Source: Candidatus Aminicenantota bacterium (GTDB taxonomy: Bacteria; Acidobacteriota; Aminicenantia; UBA2199). Taken from it: 64,000 nucleotides of DNA. The first letter of the stretch is position 1, and each line of letters opens with the position of its first letter. The translations under genes were made by a program, and so were the position numbers. Below, piece by piece: positions 36,801 through 44,754 of the stretch. The stretch spans positions 48,247-112,246 of the forward strand of contig JAPKZK010000052.1 in NCBI GenBank assembly GCA_026393835.1, in the 5' to 3' direction. The notes below the pieces were generated by a model. That model searched no databases and had not been told where the DNA came from. It worked only from the letters and a program-made list of their open reading frames with translations.

Positions 36801-37203
36801 TACACTTCTAAAGGTTAATGAGTTATCCCCGGTCGATGACCGGCCCATCGGATTTAGACAGGGGAACGACTTGAACAGCCAATTAAAAATAGTTTCTCCC
36901 GGCAATGACGGCATAATAAATATTGAAACCCGGGAATTGGAACGAGTCGAAATCCATCTTGAGGGCGAAGAAAAAACGGAAAGCCTTTCGCCCCGTCATT
37001 TAAGCGGATATTTAATCGTTGGCGATGGATGGAGAGAACTACCGGTCGGATCGGCCCTTGACGCCGGTAGGGGTATTTTCTACTGGCAGCCGGGACCTGG
37101 GTTTATTGGTGAATACCGGTTGTTCTTTGTTACCAGGGAAACAAATGGGGACTACATGAAGAGGTATATTACAGTAACGATTACCCCCAGGTTCAAGAAT
37201 TGA
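30886..37203 (+). CDS. Giant exported protein with internal alpha/beta-hydrolase (lipase-like) domain
   Basis: The protein has 2105 residues. In order: signal peptide (1-24); short LRR region opening with ALYNSTNGDNW (25-150); CARDB-like domain (165-300); four Fn3-like repeats with ARGVCW and YYVRAYATNS motifs (305-697); LamG-like domain (702-908); a fifth Fn3-like repeat (910-1006); a carboxypeptidase-regulatory-like strand domain (about 1010-1105); alpha/beta-hydrolase (about 1115-1370); a domain of about 200 residues with GDGIYGNTY; BACON (about 1608-1711); Ig module A (GDFATP), module B (KPFGAIDTP) and the LPVGSALD tail. The hydrolase has MIHG (oxyanion), HSEGG (nucleophile Ser about 1202), SDGVV (candidate Asp about 1287) and a late GYAH (candidate His), so it looks active, perhaps a lipase or esterase held in a binding scaffold. 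GGAGAG lies before the ATG. Confidence 0.88.
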   Translation: MKKRIIMVIFVFIFLQFSGFIQGAIPASERAALIALYNSTNGDNWTNMSGWKTPPLSTDGFAMPGTEGSWYGVTLSGDSVINIDLQGNRLNGIIPRQLGNLSELQYLDLRLNHLIGGIPSQLDELRNLKQFFLEGSRLSDYIPSQSDNPIHLENPDMSDIKIPSELISHTQAGLPDLTPYLPAGWTNKIIISNVSGSQIDDKIYAYQMVDIGYSAKNIGTADILSGFRVKIWVDSVEYFDRYWSSPLLAGYYFKSYDHPFTFTDKGPHSITVKVDSAYNVIESDENNNEYTRYNITVYPVLPRGITTNSPVSSITTNSAVCGGDILLDGCDPITARGVCWNTSPEPTIYNSKTINGTGIGSFTSNITGLTPNTTYYVRAYATNSVGTAYGSNVTFTTLPMAITIPTVSTYSASSVTSNSAVSGGNVTSDGGANVTARGVCWSTAIDPTINNSKTTNGSGMGSFTSYINGLNPGTTYYARAYATNSAGTGYGQNVYFTTPPSNSLPTVTTNPVSSVTANSATCGGNVISDGGLAVSARGVCWSTSPNPTTSNSKTYDGSGIGSFTSNITGLNPGPMYYIRAYATNSLGTSYGSNVNFTTDITIPTVTTYSASSVTSNSAVSGGNVTLDGGSPVTQRGVCWSTSSSPTINNSKTNDGSGTGTFSSNITGLSPNTTYFVRAYATNSIGTAYGSNNNFTTTGGTSNGLIAYYPFNGNSNDESGNGNHATAYGNATLTTDRFGTSDRAYYFDGDHDYLQTGASSTLQVSTNLTFTAWVNLSSKSSNHSISAQGTIVDTTGNWQVYIDTNGRIKIGENNNSYPAGISIGSISWNTWYFIGVTFSSGTYKFYIDGAYDSTSISGLPSFNTTSDGIKIGEREYAPDIDDTKGKLDEVRIYNKTLSASEIESLYLIGGGYPTVTTNAVSAITSTSALCGGNVTSDGGLTVTARGVCWSTAIDPTINNSKTTNGSGMGSFTSSITGLNPGTTYYARAYATNSKGTSYGADERFTTTGSATASLSGRLRIKNSNGEISAIKALSGSNVKINNANKEWAINEDGSFRVDGFSFKIGETYDVTAALKYNDYINVDNGNTPPPSENKEPRISTRIGSIKIQQGPNTLNIDFPPPVFMIHGIISGWKNWNLWAKELLKIGYIVFTPNHNYIKRNPSYTKKDEAFEILNQYTSDIYGLFFEVVLWQQSRADITFICHSEGGVVMRAFVNDFPSIAKKIKKIYTLGTPHSGTDCLGLAAWHYGLGVDQMMGFNEKYPNFKDVPVYAISGHGSEKPSINNCFLNSDGVVYWSTPMLDNVNCSPFKILIQIKSNPIDYFNYITTPGGNFEGFNTVYKDNGHHFGYAHTNLIKDGIRDILINTILRLMEGLEIEKSDSCDADRNTSQDSPASESVDLPIFKDEYYLSSNSSKSAQVNVSSTESATFAAFSERMDIGLSLTDPTGKVITSTNYSSNPSIKYSKTDWGVQYSITNPNVGVWKVRVTAKNTSDYVAVGVYQKSTWGIRGVSNKTEYNPNSQAILNAKIDGSSAGVTITNFQATTYDNNQIEISTINLYDDGKHNDKSAGDGIYGNTYNTPTQAGYYRLKFHADSSSKEQKESSWGYTVAKSISETEISLSRSNLHFGSSGQLSTSAQTVMISNKGGGALNWNASGNVSWLSVSPSSGTGDSALSVSVNPSGLAVGSYTGTITITDPNATNSPQSISVSLTVYHQGTTAAPFGDFATPLEGSATYNSVPVTGWALDDVGVSNVKIYNGDTYIGDAIFVDGARPDVQAAFPTYPNNYKAGWGYMLLTNFLPNGGNGTYIIHAKAIDKEGNEVTLGSKTINCDNAHAVKPFGAIDTPLQGGMASGKNYVNYGWLLTPVPNYIPADGSTISVFVDGVNLGHPTYNIFRADIANLFPGYSNSFGAVGYYYLDTTKLTDGVHTIYWIATDSGGNSDGIGSRYFSVLNASGTQQCKDVALQDTVLNKGPDYHTLLKVNELSPVDDRPIGFRQGNDLNSQLKIVSPGNDGIINIETRELERVEIHLEGEEKTESLSPRHLSGYLIVGDGWRELPVGSALDAGRGIFYWQPGPGFIGEYRLFFVTRETNGDYMKRYITVTITPRFKN

Positions 37204-37221
37204 ATGATGCGATAAGAACAA

Positions 37222-37245
37222 AAGCGGGGTCGCCTGGCCCCGCTT
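37222..37245 (+). terminator. GC hairpin after the giant gene
   Basis: AAGCGGGG pairs with CCCCGCTT around an 8-base loop, 18 bases after the stop. There is no T-run, so termination is plausible but not certain. Confidence 0.45.
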
Positions 37246-37342
37246 CCGTTCCCCTGGTATAGAGAAGCATTTAGGCATGATGCAAGGAAATGCTCGGATA
37301 AATGTTCTTTGACAATACAAATTAAAATTAAAGGAGAAAAAA

Positions 37343-37531
37343 ATGGCAATACGAATCTTAGGGGCAATAGTTGGTATGGTCGGTGGTTACATTTTTATTA
37401 AAGGAATAGCGGAAGCTTCGTCTTATTTTAATACCTCTGGCGCTATAGAACTTGTCACCTGTTTAGGGGTCTACGGGTTATCGGGGGCATATATAATGAA
37501 TGGGAAAAAAGGCGACGATTCAAAGAAGTGA
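37343..37531 (+). CDS. Small two-helix membrane protein
   Basis: This 62-residue protein has AAAGGAG 7 bases before the ATG. Hydrophobic helices lie at about 3-22 and 36-52, with a positively charged C-terminal end (KKGDDSKK). I do not recognise a family. It sits between two large exported-protein genes and could be co-expressed with either. Coding is supported by the ribosome-binding site and the clean two-helix pattern. Confidence 0.6.
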   Translation: MAIRILGAIVGMVGGYIFIKGIAEASSYFNTSGAIELVTCLGVYGLSGAYIMNGKKGDDSKK

Positions 37532-37647
37532 GAAAATGTTCAACTACAACCTGCAGTATGACTATTTGGCAATAAATTGCTGATTAAAAAAAACTGTGGG
37601 GCTTATATTTGCCTGGCTCTATTTTAAGGAAAAAAGGAGAAGAAACG

Positions 37648-40428
37648 ATGAGAAAATTATTTTTTATTGTTATCAGCTTGTTAATCGGGCTTATCCTGGG
37701 AACAAGGGGATCATGGGCCGATATTAATAAGGGTCTTGTTTCCTATTGGCCTTTCAATGATAATCTTAATGATGTTACCGGCCACGGTTATGCTTGCGAA
37801 ATGATAAATGGGACGGTTTCATACATCCAGGGAGTCAAAGGAAAGGCGATTAAACTTCCGGGAACTCCTGATTCAAGAATTAGTATAGTACCCTGGGTTC
37901 CTGTAAATAGTTCATTAACTATTTCCGGTTGGGTAAAAATATTAAACCTGAATGAATTATGGTTTGGCTATATGGCCCCGATATATTCTTCACAGGATGG
38001 CGATTTCAGTCATGGTTTTTTCCTTAGACCAATAACGAGACAAAATGAATTGCGAATCGAATTTGGGATTGAGGCAGAAAACCACACAGGGAATAGTATC
38101 TATTATACATTGGACCCAATTGAATTTTTTGGCAATTGGCATCACATTGCTGGTGTGGTTGATCGAGAAAATAATCAAATTAAACTTTATTACGATGGGC
38201 AATTAGTCGCAACTTCAATTTTGACTACAGGCGCCGTTTATCCGTCTAAAAGTTTTATCGGCTCCTATGACTATATAACTGCAAGAGACGGTCGCACAAG
38301 ATTTGTATCTCCATCACACCGGCTTGATGAAATTAGACTTTATAATCGTGTTCTCACATATGAAGAAATACAGGAACTACTTTTTGATACGAATGTAATC
38401 CCGACAGTGACGACTAATACCGTATCTTCAATCACTTCAAACAGCGCTGTCTGCGGCGGCAATGTCACATCGGATGGTGGAACTCCCGTAACCGCCAGGG
38501 GAGTTTGTTGGAGCATTACACCCGATCCTACCATCATCAATAATTCAAAAACCACCAATGGTTCCGGTACAGGAACCTTTACCGGCAATATTACAGGGCT
38601 AAATCCAAGCACAAAATATTATGTCAGGGCATATGCCACAAACAGTATAGGAACTGCATACGGCTCAAACGTGGATTTTACTACCGGAAATGGACCTACC
38701 CCGGTAATTACTGTAACCTCACCCAATGGAGGAGAATACTGGCTTACAGGCTCTGCTCATTCCATAACCTGGACTACCACCGGAACAGTGGGAAATGTTA
38801 AAATTATGTATACTACAAATAATGGCTCAAGTTGGCAGACCATTACCCCTTCCACCACCAATAACGGCTCATATCCATGGACCGTACCAAATACCGTTTC
38901 TTCGCAATGCAAGGTTAAGATAAGCGAAGCATCGGACGAAAACCCTTCGGATACCGGCGATTCGGTTTTTTCTATCATTTCCGATTCACATCCTACAATT
39001 CGCGTAAATAGAACTAAATTGAATTTTAATGCTTCAACATCAGGATTGAATACAGGTTCCCAGAAGGTATGGATCGATAACAGCGGAGGCGGAAATTTGA
39101 ATTGGCAATTGAGCACCGATTCGACCTGGATCATCTGTACCCCTATGTCCGGTACAAACAAAGGCATAATCGATGTATCGGTAAATACTTCCGGCTTAAA
39201 TCCGGGGGCCTATTCCGGGAAAATAATGATATCCGATGCCAATGCCACCAATTCCCCCCAAACCATAACGGTAAATCTTTTATTAAAAAATTCACAGCAA
39301 ATGCAAACTCCTTTCGGTGATTTTGCCACCCCTATAGACGGCTCGGCAATCTCAAACAGTGTTCCGGTTACAGGCTGGGCATTGGATGATATCGAAGTCA
39401 CTAATGTAAAAATATACAACAGTGAAACCTTTATCGGGGAGGCCATATTTATAGAAGGCGCACGCCCGGACATCGAACTGGCATACCCCGGATACCCCAA
39501 TAATTATAAAGCCGGATGGGGCTATATGTTACTGACCAATTTCTTACCCAACGGCGGAAACGGCTCATATACCATTCATGCCAAAGCCTTCGATAAAGAA
39601 GGTAATGAGGTGACGCTGGGTTCTAAAACCATCTACTGCGATAATGCCCATGCAGTCAAACCTTTTGGGGCCATTGATACACCCTTACAAGGCGGTATGG
39701 CATCAGGGAAAAATTACGTGAACTACGGCTGGCTTTTAACCCCAGTTCCCAACTATATCCCGGCTGACGGATCAACCATCAGTGTGTTTGTAGACGGGGT
39801 TAATCTCGGTCATCCCACCTATAATATCTTTAGGGCCGATATTGCCAATCTTTTCCCCGGCTATTCCAACAGTTTTGGCGCAGTAGGCTATTACTACCTG
39901 GATACAACGAAATTGCCAGACGGGGTTCATTCCATTTATTGGATTGCTACAGACAGCGCCGGTAATTCCGACGGCATTGGCAGCAGGTATTTCCTGATCC
40001 AGGATACACAGAACTCCGATTTCATTTGGGCAAACATGGTTCCTGGACACACAGATATAATCGATATCCCAATTTCGTTTGACAGACCGGTGGAAGTAAG
40101 ACAAGGTTATACTGAGAGCGATTTACCGATAGAAATTATCCCTGACAGCGAGGGTATTGTGCATATCCAATGCCGGGAACTGGAGCGAATAGAGGCCCAG
40201 GTATCCCTTCCTGGAAATGAGGTAGAAGGATATATGATCATTGGAAATCGATCGATGAAATTACCCATCGGTTCGACCCTTGATAAACTTACCGGGAAGT
40301 TCAGTTGGATCCCGGGACCGGGATTTATAGGAACCTACAGGATGGCATTTATCGAGACTGACCGTGAAGGAGAGAAAAACAGGAAGAATATAATGGTATC
40401 TATCTTACCCAAATTTTCCGGGGAATAA
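37648..40428 (+). CDS. Large exported protein: LamG, Fn3-like, Kre9-like, BACON, Ig modules
   Basis: The protein has 926 residues. The ATG at 37648 is chosen because AAGGAG precedes it and it begins the signal peptide MRKLFFIVISLLIGLI; an upstream in-frame start at 37609 has no support. Domains: LamG-like concanavalin fold (about 27-255); one Fn3-like repeat with ARGVCW (about 263-355); Kre9/KNH-like Ig domain with SPNGGEYW and ITWTT (about 363-450); BACON (about 455-550); Ig module A (GDFATP, about 560-670); module B (KPFGAIDTP, about 672-790); tail with LPIGSTLD and FSWIPGPGF. There is no catalytic domain, and a carbohydrate- or surface-binding role is inferred from LamG. Modules A and B are almost identical, even in DNA, to those of the preceding giant protein, pointing to recent duplication or gene conversion. 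Confidence 0.85.
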   Translation: MRKLFFIVISLLIGLILGTRGSWADINKGLVSYWPFNDNLNDVTGHGYACEMINGTVSYIQGVKGKAIKLPGTPDSRISIVPWVPVNSSLTISGWVKILNLNELWFGYMAPIYSSQDGDFSHGFFLRPITRQNELRIEFGIEAENHTGNSIYYTLDPIEFFGNWHHIAGVVDRENNQIKLYYDGQLVATSILTTGAVYPSKSFIGSYDYITARDGRTRFVSPSHRLDEIRLYNRVLTYEEIQELLFDTNVIPTVTTNTVSSITSNSAVCGGNVTSDGGTPVTARGVCWSITPDPTIINNSKTTNGSGTGTFTGNITGLNPSTKYYVRAYATNSIGTAYGSNVDFTTGNGPTPVITVTSPNGGEYWLTGSAHSITWTTTGTVGNVKIMYTTNNGSSWQTITPSTTNNGSYPWTVPNTVSSQCKVKISEASDENPSDTGDSVFSIISDSHPTIRVNRTKLNFNASTSGLNTGSQKVWIDNSGGGNLNWQLSTDSTWIICTPMSGTNKGIIDVSVNTSGLNPGAYSGKIMISDANATNSPQTITVNLLLKNSQQMQTPFGDFATPIDGSAISNSVPVTGWALDDIEVTNVKIYNSETFIGEAIFIEGARPDIELAYPGYPNNYKAGWGYMLLTNFLPNGGNGSYTIHAKAFDKEGNEVTLGSKTIYCDNAHAVKPFGAIDTPLQGGMASGKNYVNYGWLLTPVPNYIPADGSTISVFVDGVNLGHPTYNIFRADIANLFPGYSNSFGAVGYYYLDTTKLPDGVHSIYWIATDSAGNSDGIGSRYFLIQDTQNSDFIWANMVPGHTDIIDIPISFDRPVEVRQGYTESDLPIEIIPDSEGIVHIQCRELERIEAQVSLPGNEVEGYMIIGNRSMKLPIGSTLDKLTGKFSWIPGPGFIGTYRMAFIETDREGEKNRKNIMVSILPKFSGE

Positions 40429-40440
40429 TTAAAGCATGTT

Positions 40441-40500
40441 AGGGAAGCCTTCCGGGACACAGTGCAGAGTCTGGAGTGTGATGCGGAAGGCTTCCGGGAC
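40441..40500. repeat. Second locus of the 43-bp GGAAGGCTTCCGGGA repeat
   Basis: One full and one partial copy at 43-base spacing, matching 27817-27935. Confidence 0.7.
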
Positions 40501-40544
40501 AGCCAATCGTGACGGCTTGCCGTCGCCAAAAGACCATGAAAAGG

Positions 40545-40629
40545 TTGCCACCAAGACACCAAGGCACCAAGAATTTTCTAATAATAAAAACCCTTGGTGT
40601 ACCTTTGTGCCTTCGTGACTTTGTGGCAA
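40545..40629. repeat. Palindromic repeat, family A
   Basis: Starts TTGCCACCAAGACACCAAGG and ends CTTCGTGACTTTGTGGCAA, with an AT-rich loop. Closest relative of the copy inside the CHAT gene at 43659. Confidence 0.8.
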
Positions 40630-40865
40630 ATATGTTTTTCAATTCGTGGTAATTCGAGTAATTCGTGGGCAAGTCTGTATTTTTTCCTGGCAGCCGGGAC
40701 ATAAATTCAAAAAAAGTATACGTTTTTATAAAAGTGAACAAAAAAATCCCTGGAATGTAGTAAAATGCAGGGGTAAATCGCGAATCGCGAATGCGGAAAT
40801 CGTGCGAAAGTTATAAGATACGTGAAGCGCGGGGAAGCAAATGTAATAATATTAAGGGGGAAGAG

Positions 40866-43800
40866 ATGGAAAGGACAGGAGGTAGTATGCCGATGATTGG
40901 AAGAAAAGGGTTGAGAATCGTTTTCATCCTGTTTTTTGTTTTAGGAGCGGCTGTTTTTAGCCAGGATAAGCAAGGTATCGAGGATAAAGATAAGGGACTC
41001 AGGGAGGAAATCCTGGCGGTTTACCAATCCAAAGGAGAACAGGGCTTGCGGGATTTCTTCAAAGAGAGAGGAAAAGAGATTACCGGTAAATTTATCGTAG
41101 ATTTCGCTGAAGCAGGCGTGAAAGAAAGAAAGGAAGAGTGGTTGAAAGCTTGCGAAATTATGGCAGAAGAGAAAAAGGATGAAAAGACTTTGGCGGACGC
41201 GCTATATATATTAGAACGGTATTTTAGAAAAATCAATGATTATAAAAAAGCATCCAATTATTTAGATAAAGCCCTTAAAATCTACCTTAAATTGAAGGAT
41301 CTGGTTGGCCGGGGGAATGTGTATTTTAGCCAGGGAGAGATATATTTAATAAGCGGTAAATTCTCAGATGCTGACGATATGTACGACAAAGCGCTGCAAC
41401 TTTTCCAAAAGAAAGGAGAAAAAAAAGGACAGGGAAATGTTTTTCGGGGTAAAGGTGATATAGATTTAAGAACTGGAAACTATTCAAAGGCTATTGATAT
41501 GTACGATAAAGCGCTGATATTTTTTGACAAGGAAAAAGACCTGCAAGAACAGGGTATTGTTTATCTGAAAAAGGGGGGAATCTATCGTTATATTGGAGAA
41601 AATTCCAAGGGTCTTGAAATGCTTGATAAAGCTCTATTTCTGTTTGAAAAAATAGGAGACGCGGATGGGAAGGGCAGAGGTTATTTGAATAAGGGGGATA
41701 TATATTTTTATTCAGGGGACATTTCTAAAGCGATTGAAATGTATGATACAGCTTTAACTTTGTTCCTCACTTTGAATAATTCAATTGGTGCTGGTAATAT
41801 TTATTTGAGAAAAGGTAGTATTTTCGAACAAAAAAATGAATATTCTAAAGCTTTTGAATTTTATGACAAGGCTCTTTATTATTTTGAGTTATCAGATTAT
41901 CTAGTAGGGAAAGGAGAAGTTTATAAAAGTAAGGGAGGTATTTACTTATATATGGGAAATTATCCCAGGGCTTTAGAAATGTTTGATAAAGCTTTTTATT
42001 TCTTTGATATAACAAATAATCCTATTGGCAAAGGAGATATATACAAAAACAAAGGGAATATGTATCTGTACACCTGTGACTATGTTAAGGCTCTGGAAAT
42101 GTATGAGAAAGCCTTAGAGATTTTCAAAAAACTAAAGATTCCCATAAGCCTGGCTAGTATATATAGGCGCAAAGCAGATATTTATGCAAAAACAGGCAGC
42201 TATTCAAAAGCGCTTGAGATTTATAAAATATCACTTAAACTTTATGAAAAAAGTGATTATATTTTAGGTTTGGGTGATGTGCATTGGTCTCTTGGTATGA
42301 CTTATTTTTCATTGGATGAAAATGAACTTGCATTAAAAATGTCTGAAAAAGCATTAGATTTTTATAGAAAGGCTGGATACATTTTAGGGCAGGGAAATAT
42401 TTATATAAACCTTGGAGACTTTCACTTAAGTAATGGCGATTACTCAAAGGCTCTTGAAATGTACAATGAGGCTCTTTGTTGTTTTGAGAAGTGTGAAGAG
42501 CCTATGGGGCAAGGTAACGTTTACCAGACAAAGGGATACATTTATTTTAAAAATGGAAAAATCCGAAATTCGCTGGAACTCCTCGAAAAATCCTTAATAT
42601 TATACGAAAGTATAGGAGATATTGAATCTGCATCATTTACTTTATATTTGAAAGCAATGGTATTAGACAAAATTGGTAGAAAGAATGAGGCTTTGCTTTT
42701 ATTTGAGGAATCTCTAGCACTCATAGAAAAAGTTCAAAGTCAAACACCACTATCCGAAATGAAAATGTCTTTTATGGGAAAGATTTATAATCAATATAAA
42801 GAAGCTGTTCTTTTTATGTTGAAGAAGAATTACTTCAATAAGGGCTGCCAATATGCTGAATCCATGAAGGCAAGGGTATTCCTTGACCAGATGTCCGAAG
42901 GATTGTCTGGTCTGGAAGAAGGGCTGAAACCCGAATTAAAAGAGGAGCGGGAAAGGCTGGTGGGAAAGCTGTCCGTGCTTTCCCGGCAAATGCAAGAAAC
43001 CGGCGGTAAAGACGAAAAAAAACTTCTGGAATTAAAAGAGGAATACCGCAAAGTCGAATCGGAATTTGACGACCTGCTGATCAAAATCCGACTGGAAAAC
43101 CCCCTCTATGCCTCTGTTAATTACCCCCAACCCATATCTGTTCAGGATTTACAAAAGGAAATATTAAAAGAAGGCGAAACTATGCTCAGCTATTTCATCT
43201 CCCAGGATGAAACCTATGCCTTTGTCATCTCAAAAAACAATTTCCACGTGCAACCGCTAAAGATAAAGGAAAAAGAAGTCAACAGTTCAGTCGAACGCTA
43301 TTTGCTGGCAATAAAAGGAAACAATGCCAATGATACAAAGAGATATGGCAGCCTCCTTTACGAAAAACTGTTCAAACCCCTGGAAAAGCATCTGGAAAAG
43401 ACCGGCGATATCATCATCGTTCCCGCCGGGCAACTGGAAACCATTCCTTTTGAGTCCTTGATCATCGATAACAAAAAACCAGGCCCCCCGGTCTATCTCC
43501 TGGAAAAATACCGGCTGAAATATGTCCAGAGCGCCACACTCCTGTCGATTCTGCGCAAGAACTATAACGGGGATAACACCACGAAAGGCTTTATCGGTTT
43601 CGGCGACCCGGTCTACGATTATGGAAACTTCAAACAAGGCAAACCCGAACAAGGAACTGCCACCAAGGCACCAAGGCACCAAGAATTATTTTATAATAAT
43701 ATTTTTGGTGTACCTTCGTGCCTTCGTGCCTTTGTGGCTGTTTCTAATACCACAGAAAAAGCGGAAGATATCGTTGATGAAATTAAGGAAATACACCGCG

Positions 43801-44390
43801 ACCGCTTTGCCCGCGCCGGGGGCGTCATGGACCGCCTGCCCCAGAGCGGCGAAGAAATCCAATCCATTGCCCAACTCTTTGAAAAAGAATCCCTGGCCAC
43901 AAAGATATACCTCCGCGACCAGGCCGCGGAAGAGAATGCCAGGGCAGACAATATGAAAGATTTCGCTTACATCCATTTTTCCTGCCACGGCCTCCTGAAC
44001 GACGATTTCCAGTGCCTGGTATTGTCACAGTTGCCGGGATCAAAGGAAGACGGCTATTTTACCCTCAATGAAATCATGAACTGCGATTACAACGCCAAAC
44101 TGATCGTGCTCTCCGCCTGCCAAACCGGTTTGGGAAAAATGGCAAGGGGCGAAGGAATCACCGGTTTGACCCGGGCCTTTATGTACGCGGGTTCCCCTGC
44201 CGTCGTGGCCAGCCTCTGGGATGTGGACGACGCGGCCACAAAAGAATTAATGGTGAAGTTTTACAGCAATATGCTGGAAAAGAACCTGGACAAAGTAGAA
44301 GCTTTAAGACAGGCCAAATTGGAACTGCTTAAAAACGAGAAATATTCCTCCCCTCTATACTGGAGCGCCTTTGTCATGTATGGTGAATGA
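40866..44390 (+). CDS. TPR-CHAT protein with signal peptide and intact catalytic dyad
   Basis: The protein has 1174 residues from the ATG at 40866 (AGGGGGAAG upstream). ATGs at 40887 and 40893, behind AGGAGG, are alternative starts. A hydrophobic segment (IVFILFFVLGAAVFS) suggests export or a membrane anchor. About twelve 40-residue TPR-like units follow (about 110-620; motif YSKALEMYDKAL), then a helical linker and a CHAT domain to the C-terminus. The dyad is present: HFSCHG (His about 1041) and LSACQTG (Cys about 1085). Around residues 932-958 the protein has a foreign segment (TKAPRHQELFYNNIFG...) between DYGNFKQGKPEQ and TTEKAED. It is encoded by an 80-bp family A palindrome that elsewhere is intergenic, yet the frame stays open. 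CHAT domains are caspase-like proteases; the substrate is unknown. Confidence 0.88.
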   Translation: MERTGGSMPMIGRKGLRIVFILFFVLGAAVFSQDKQGIEDKDKGLREEILAVYQSKGEQGLRDFFKERGKEITGKFIVDFAEAGVKERKEEWLKACEIMAEEKKDEKTLADALYILERYFRKINDYKKASNYLDKALKIYLKLKDLVGRGNVYFSQGEIYLISGKFSDADDMYDKALQLFQKKGEKKGQGNVFRGKGDIDLRTGNYSKAIDMYDKALIFFDKEKDLQEQGIVYLKKGGIYRYIGENSKGLEMLDKALFLFEKIGDADGKGRGYLNKGDIYFYSGDISKAIEMYDTALTLFLTLNNSIGAGNIYLRKGSIFEQKNEYSKAFEFYDKALYYFELSDYLVGKGEVYKSKGGIYLYMGNYPRALEMFDKAFYFFDITNNPIGKGDIYKNKGNMYLYTCDYVKALEMYEKALEIFKKLKIPISLASIYRRKADIYAKTGSYSKALEIYKISLKLYEKSDYILGLGDVHWSLGMTYFSLDENELALKMSEKALDFYRKAGYILGQGNIYINLGDFHLSNGDYSKALEMYNEALCCFEKCEEPMGQGNVYQTKGYIYFKNGKIRNSLELLEKSLILYESIGDIESASFTLYLKAMVLDKIGRKNEALLLFEESLALIEKVQSQTPLSEMKMSFMGKIYNQYKEAVLFMLKKNYFNKGCQYAESMKARVFLDQMSEGLSGLEEGLKPELKEERERLVGKLSVLSRQMQETGGKDEKKLLELKEEYRKVESEFDDLLIKIRLENPLYASVNYPQPISVQDLQKEILKEGETMLSYFISQDETYAFVISKNNFHVQPLKIKEKEVNSSVERYLLAIKGNNANDTKRYGSLLYEKLFKPLEKHLEKTGDIIIVPAGQLETIPFESLIIDNKKPGPPVYLLEKYRLKYVQSATLLSILRKNYNGDNTTKGFIGFGDPVYDYGNFKQGKPEQGTATKAPRHQELFYNNIFGVPSCLRAFVAVSNTTEKAEDIVDEIKEIHRDRFARAGGVMDRLPQSGEEIQSIAQLFEKESLATKIYLRDQAAEENARADNMKDFAYIHFSCHGLLNDDFQCLVLSQLPGSKEDGYFTLNEIMNCDYNAKLIVLSACQTGLGKMARGEGITGLTRAFMYAGSPAVVASLWDVDDAATKELMVKFYSNMLEKNLDKVEALRQAKLELLKNEKYSSPLYWSAFVMYGE
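43659..43738. repeat. Family A palindrome inside the CHAT coding sequence
   Basis: GCCACCAAGGCACCAAGGCAC at the left and CTTCGTGCCTTTGTGGC at the right form imperfect arms around an AT-rich loop. It matches the intergenic copies at 8256 and 40545. It is read through in frame. Confidence 0.85.
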
Positions 44391-44397
44391 CGTTTTT

Positions 44398-44666
<269 letters not shown>

Positions 44667-44681
44667 TCATCTTTAATCGGT

Positions 44682-44710
44682 TTGACTTTAGCGCCGGGAT
44701 TTGGTAAGAT
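44682..44710 (+). promoter_or_regulatory. Sigma70-type promoter
   Basis: TTGACT, a 17-base spacer and TAAGAT, about 45 bases before the ATG at 44755. It overlaps an in-frame TTG at 44701, which is therefore not the start. Confidence 0.65.
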
Positions 44711-44754
44711 TGAAGACCAAAGAGATGAGGCGCGATAATCGAAAAGGAGTCGCA

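Larger units (their letters stand above)
40429..40865. other. Gene-free stretch with repeats
   Basis: No gene. It holds a 43-bp repeat copy (40441-40500), a family A palindrome (40545-40629), a family B fragment (40637-40672) and a GTTTTTATAAA motif at 40722 before the TPR-CHAT gene. Confidence 0.65.
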
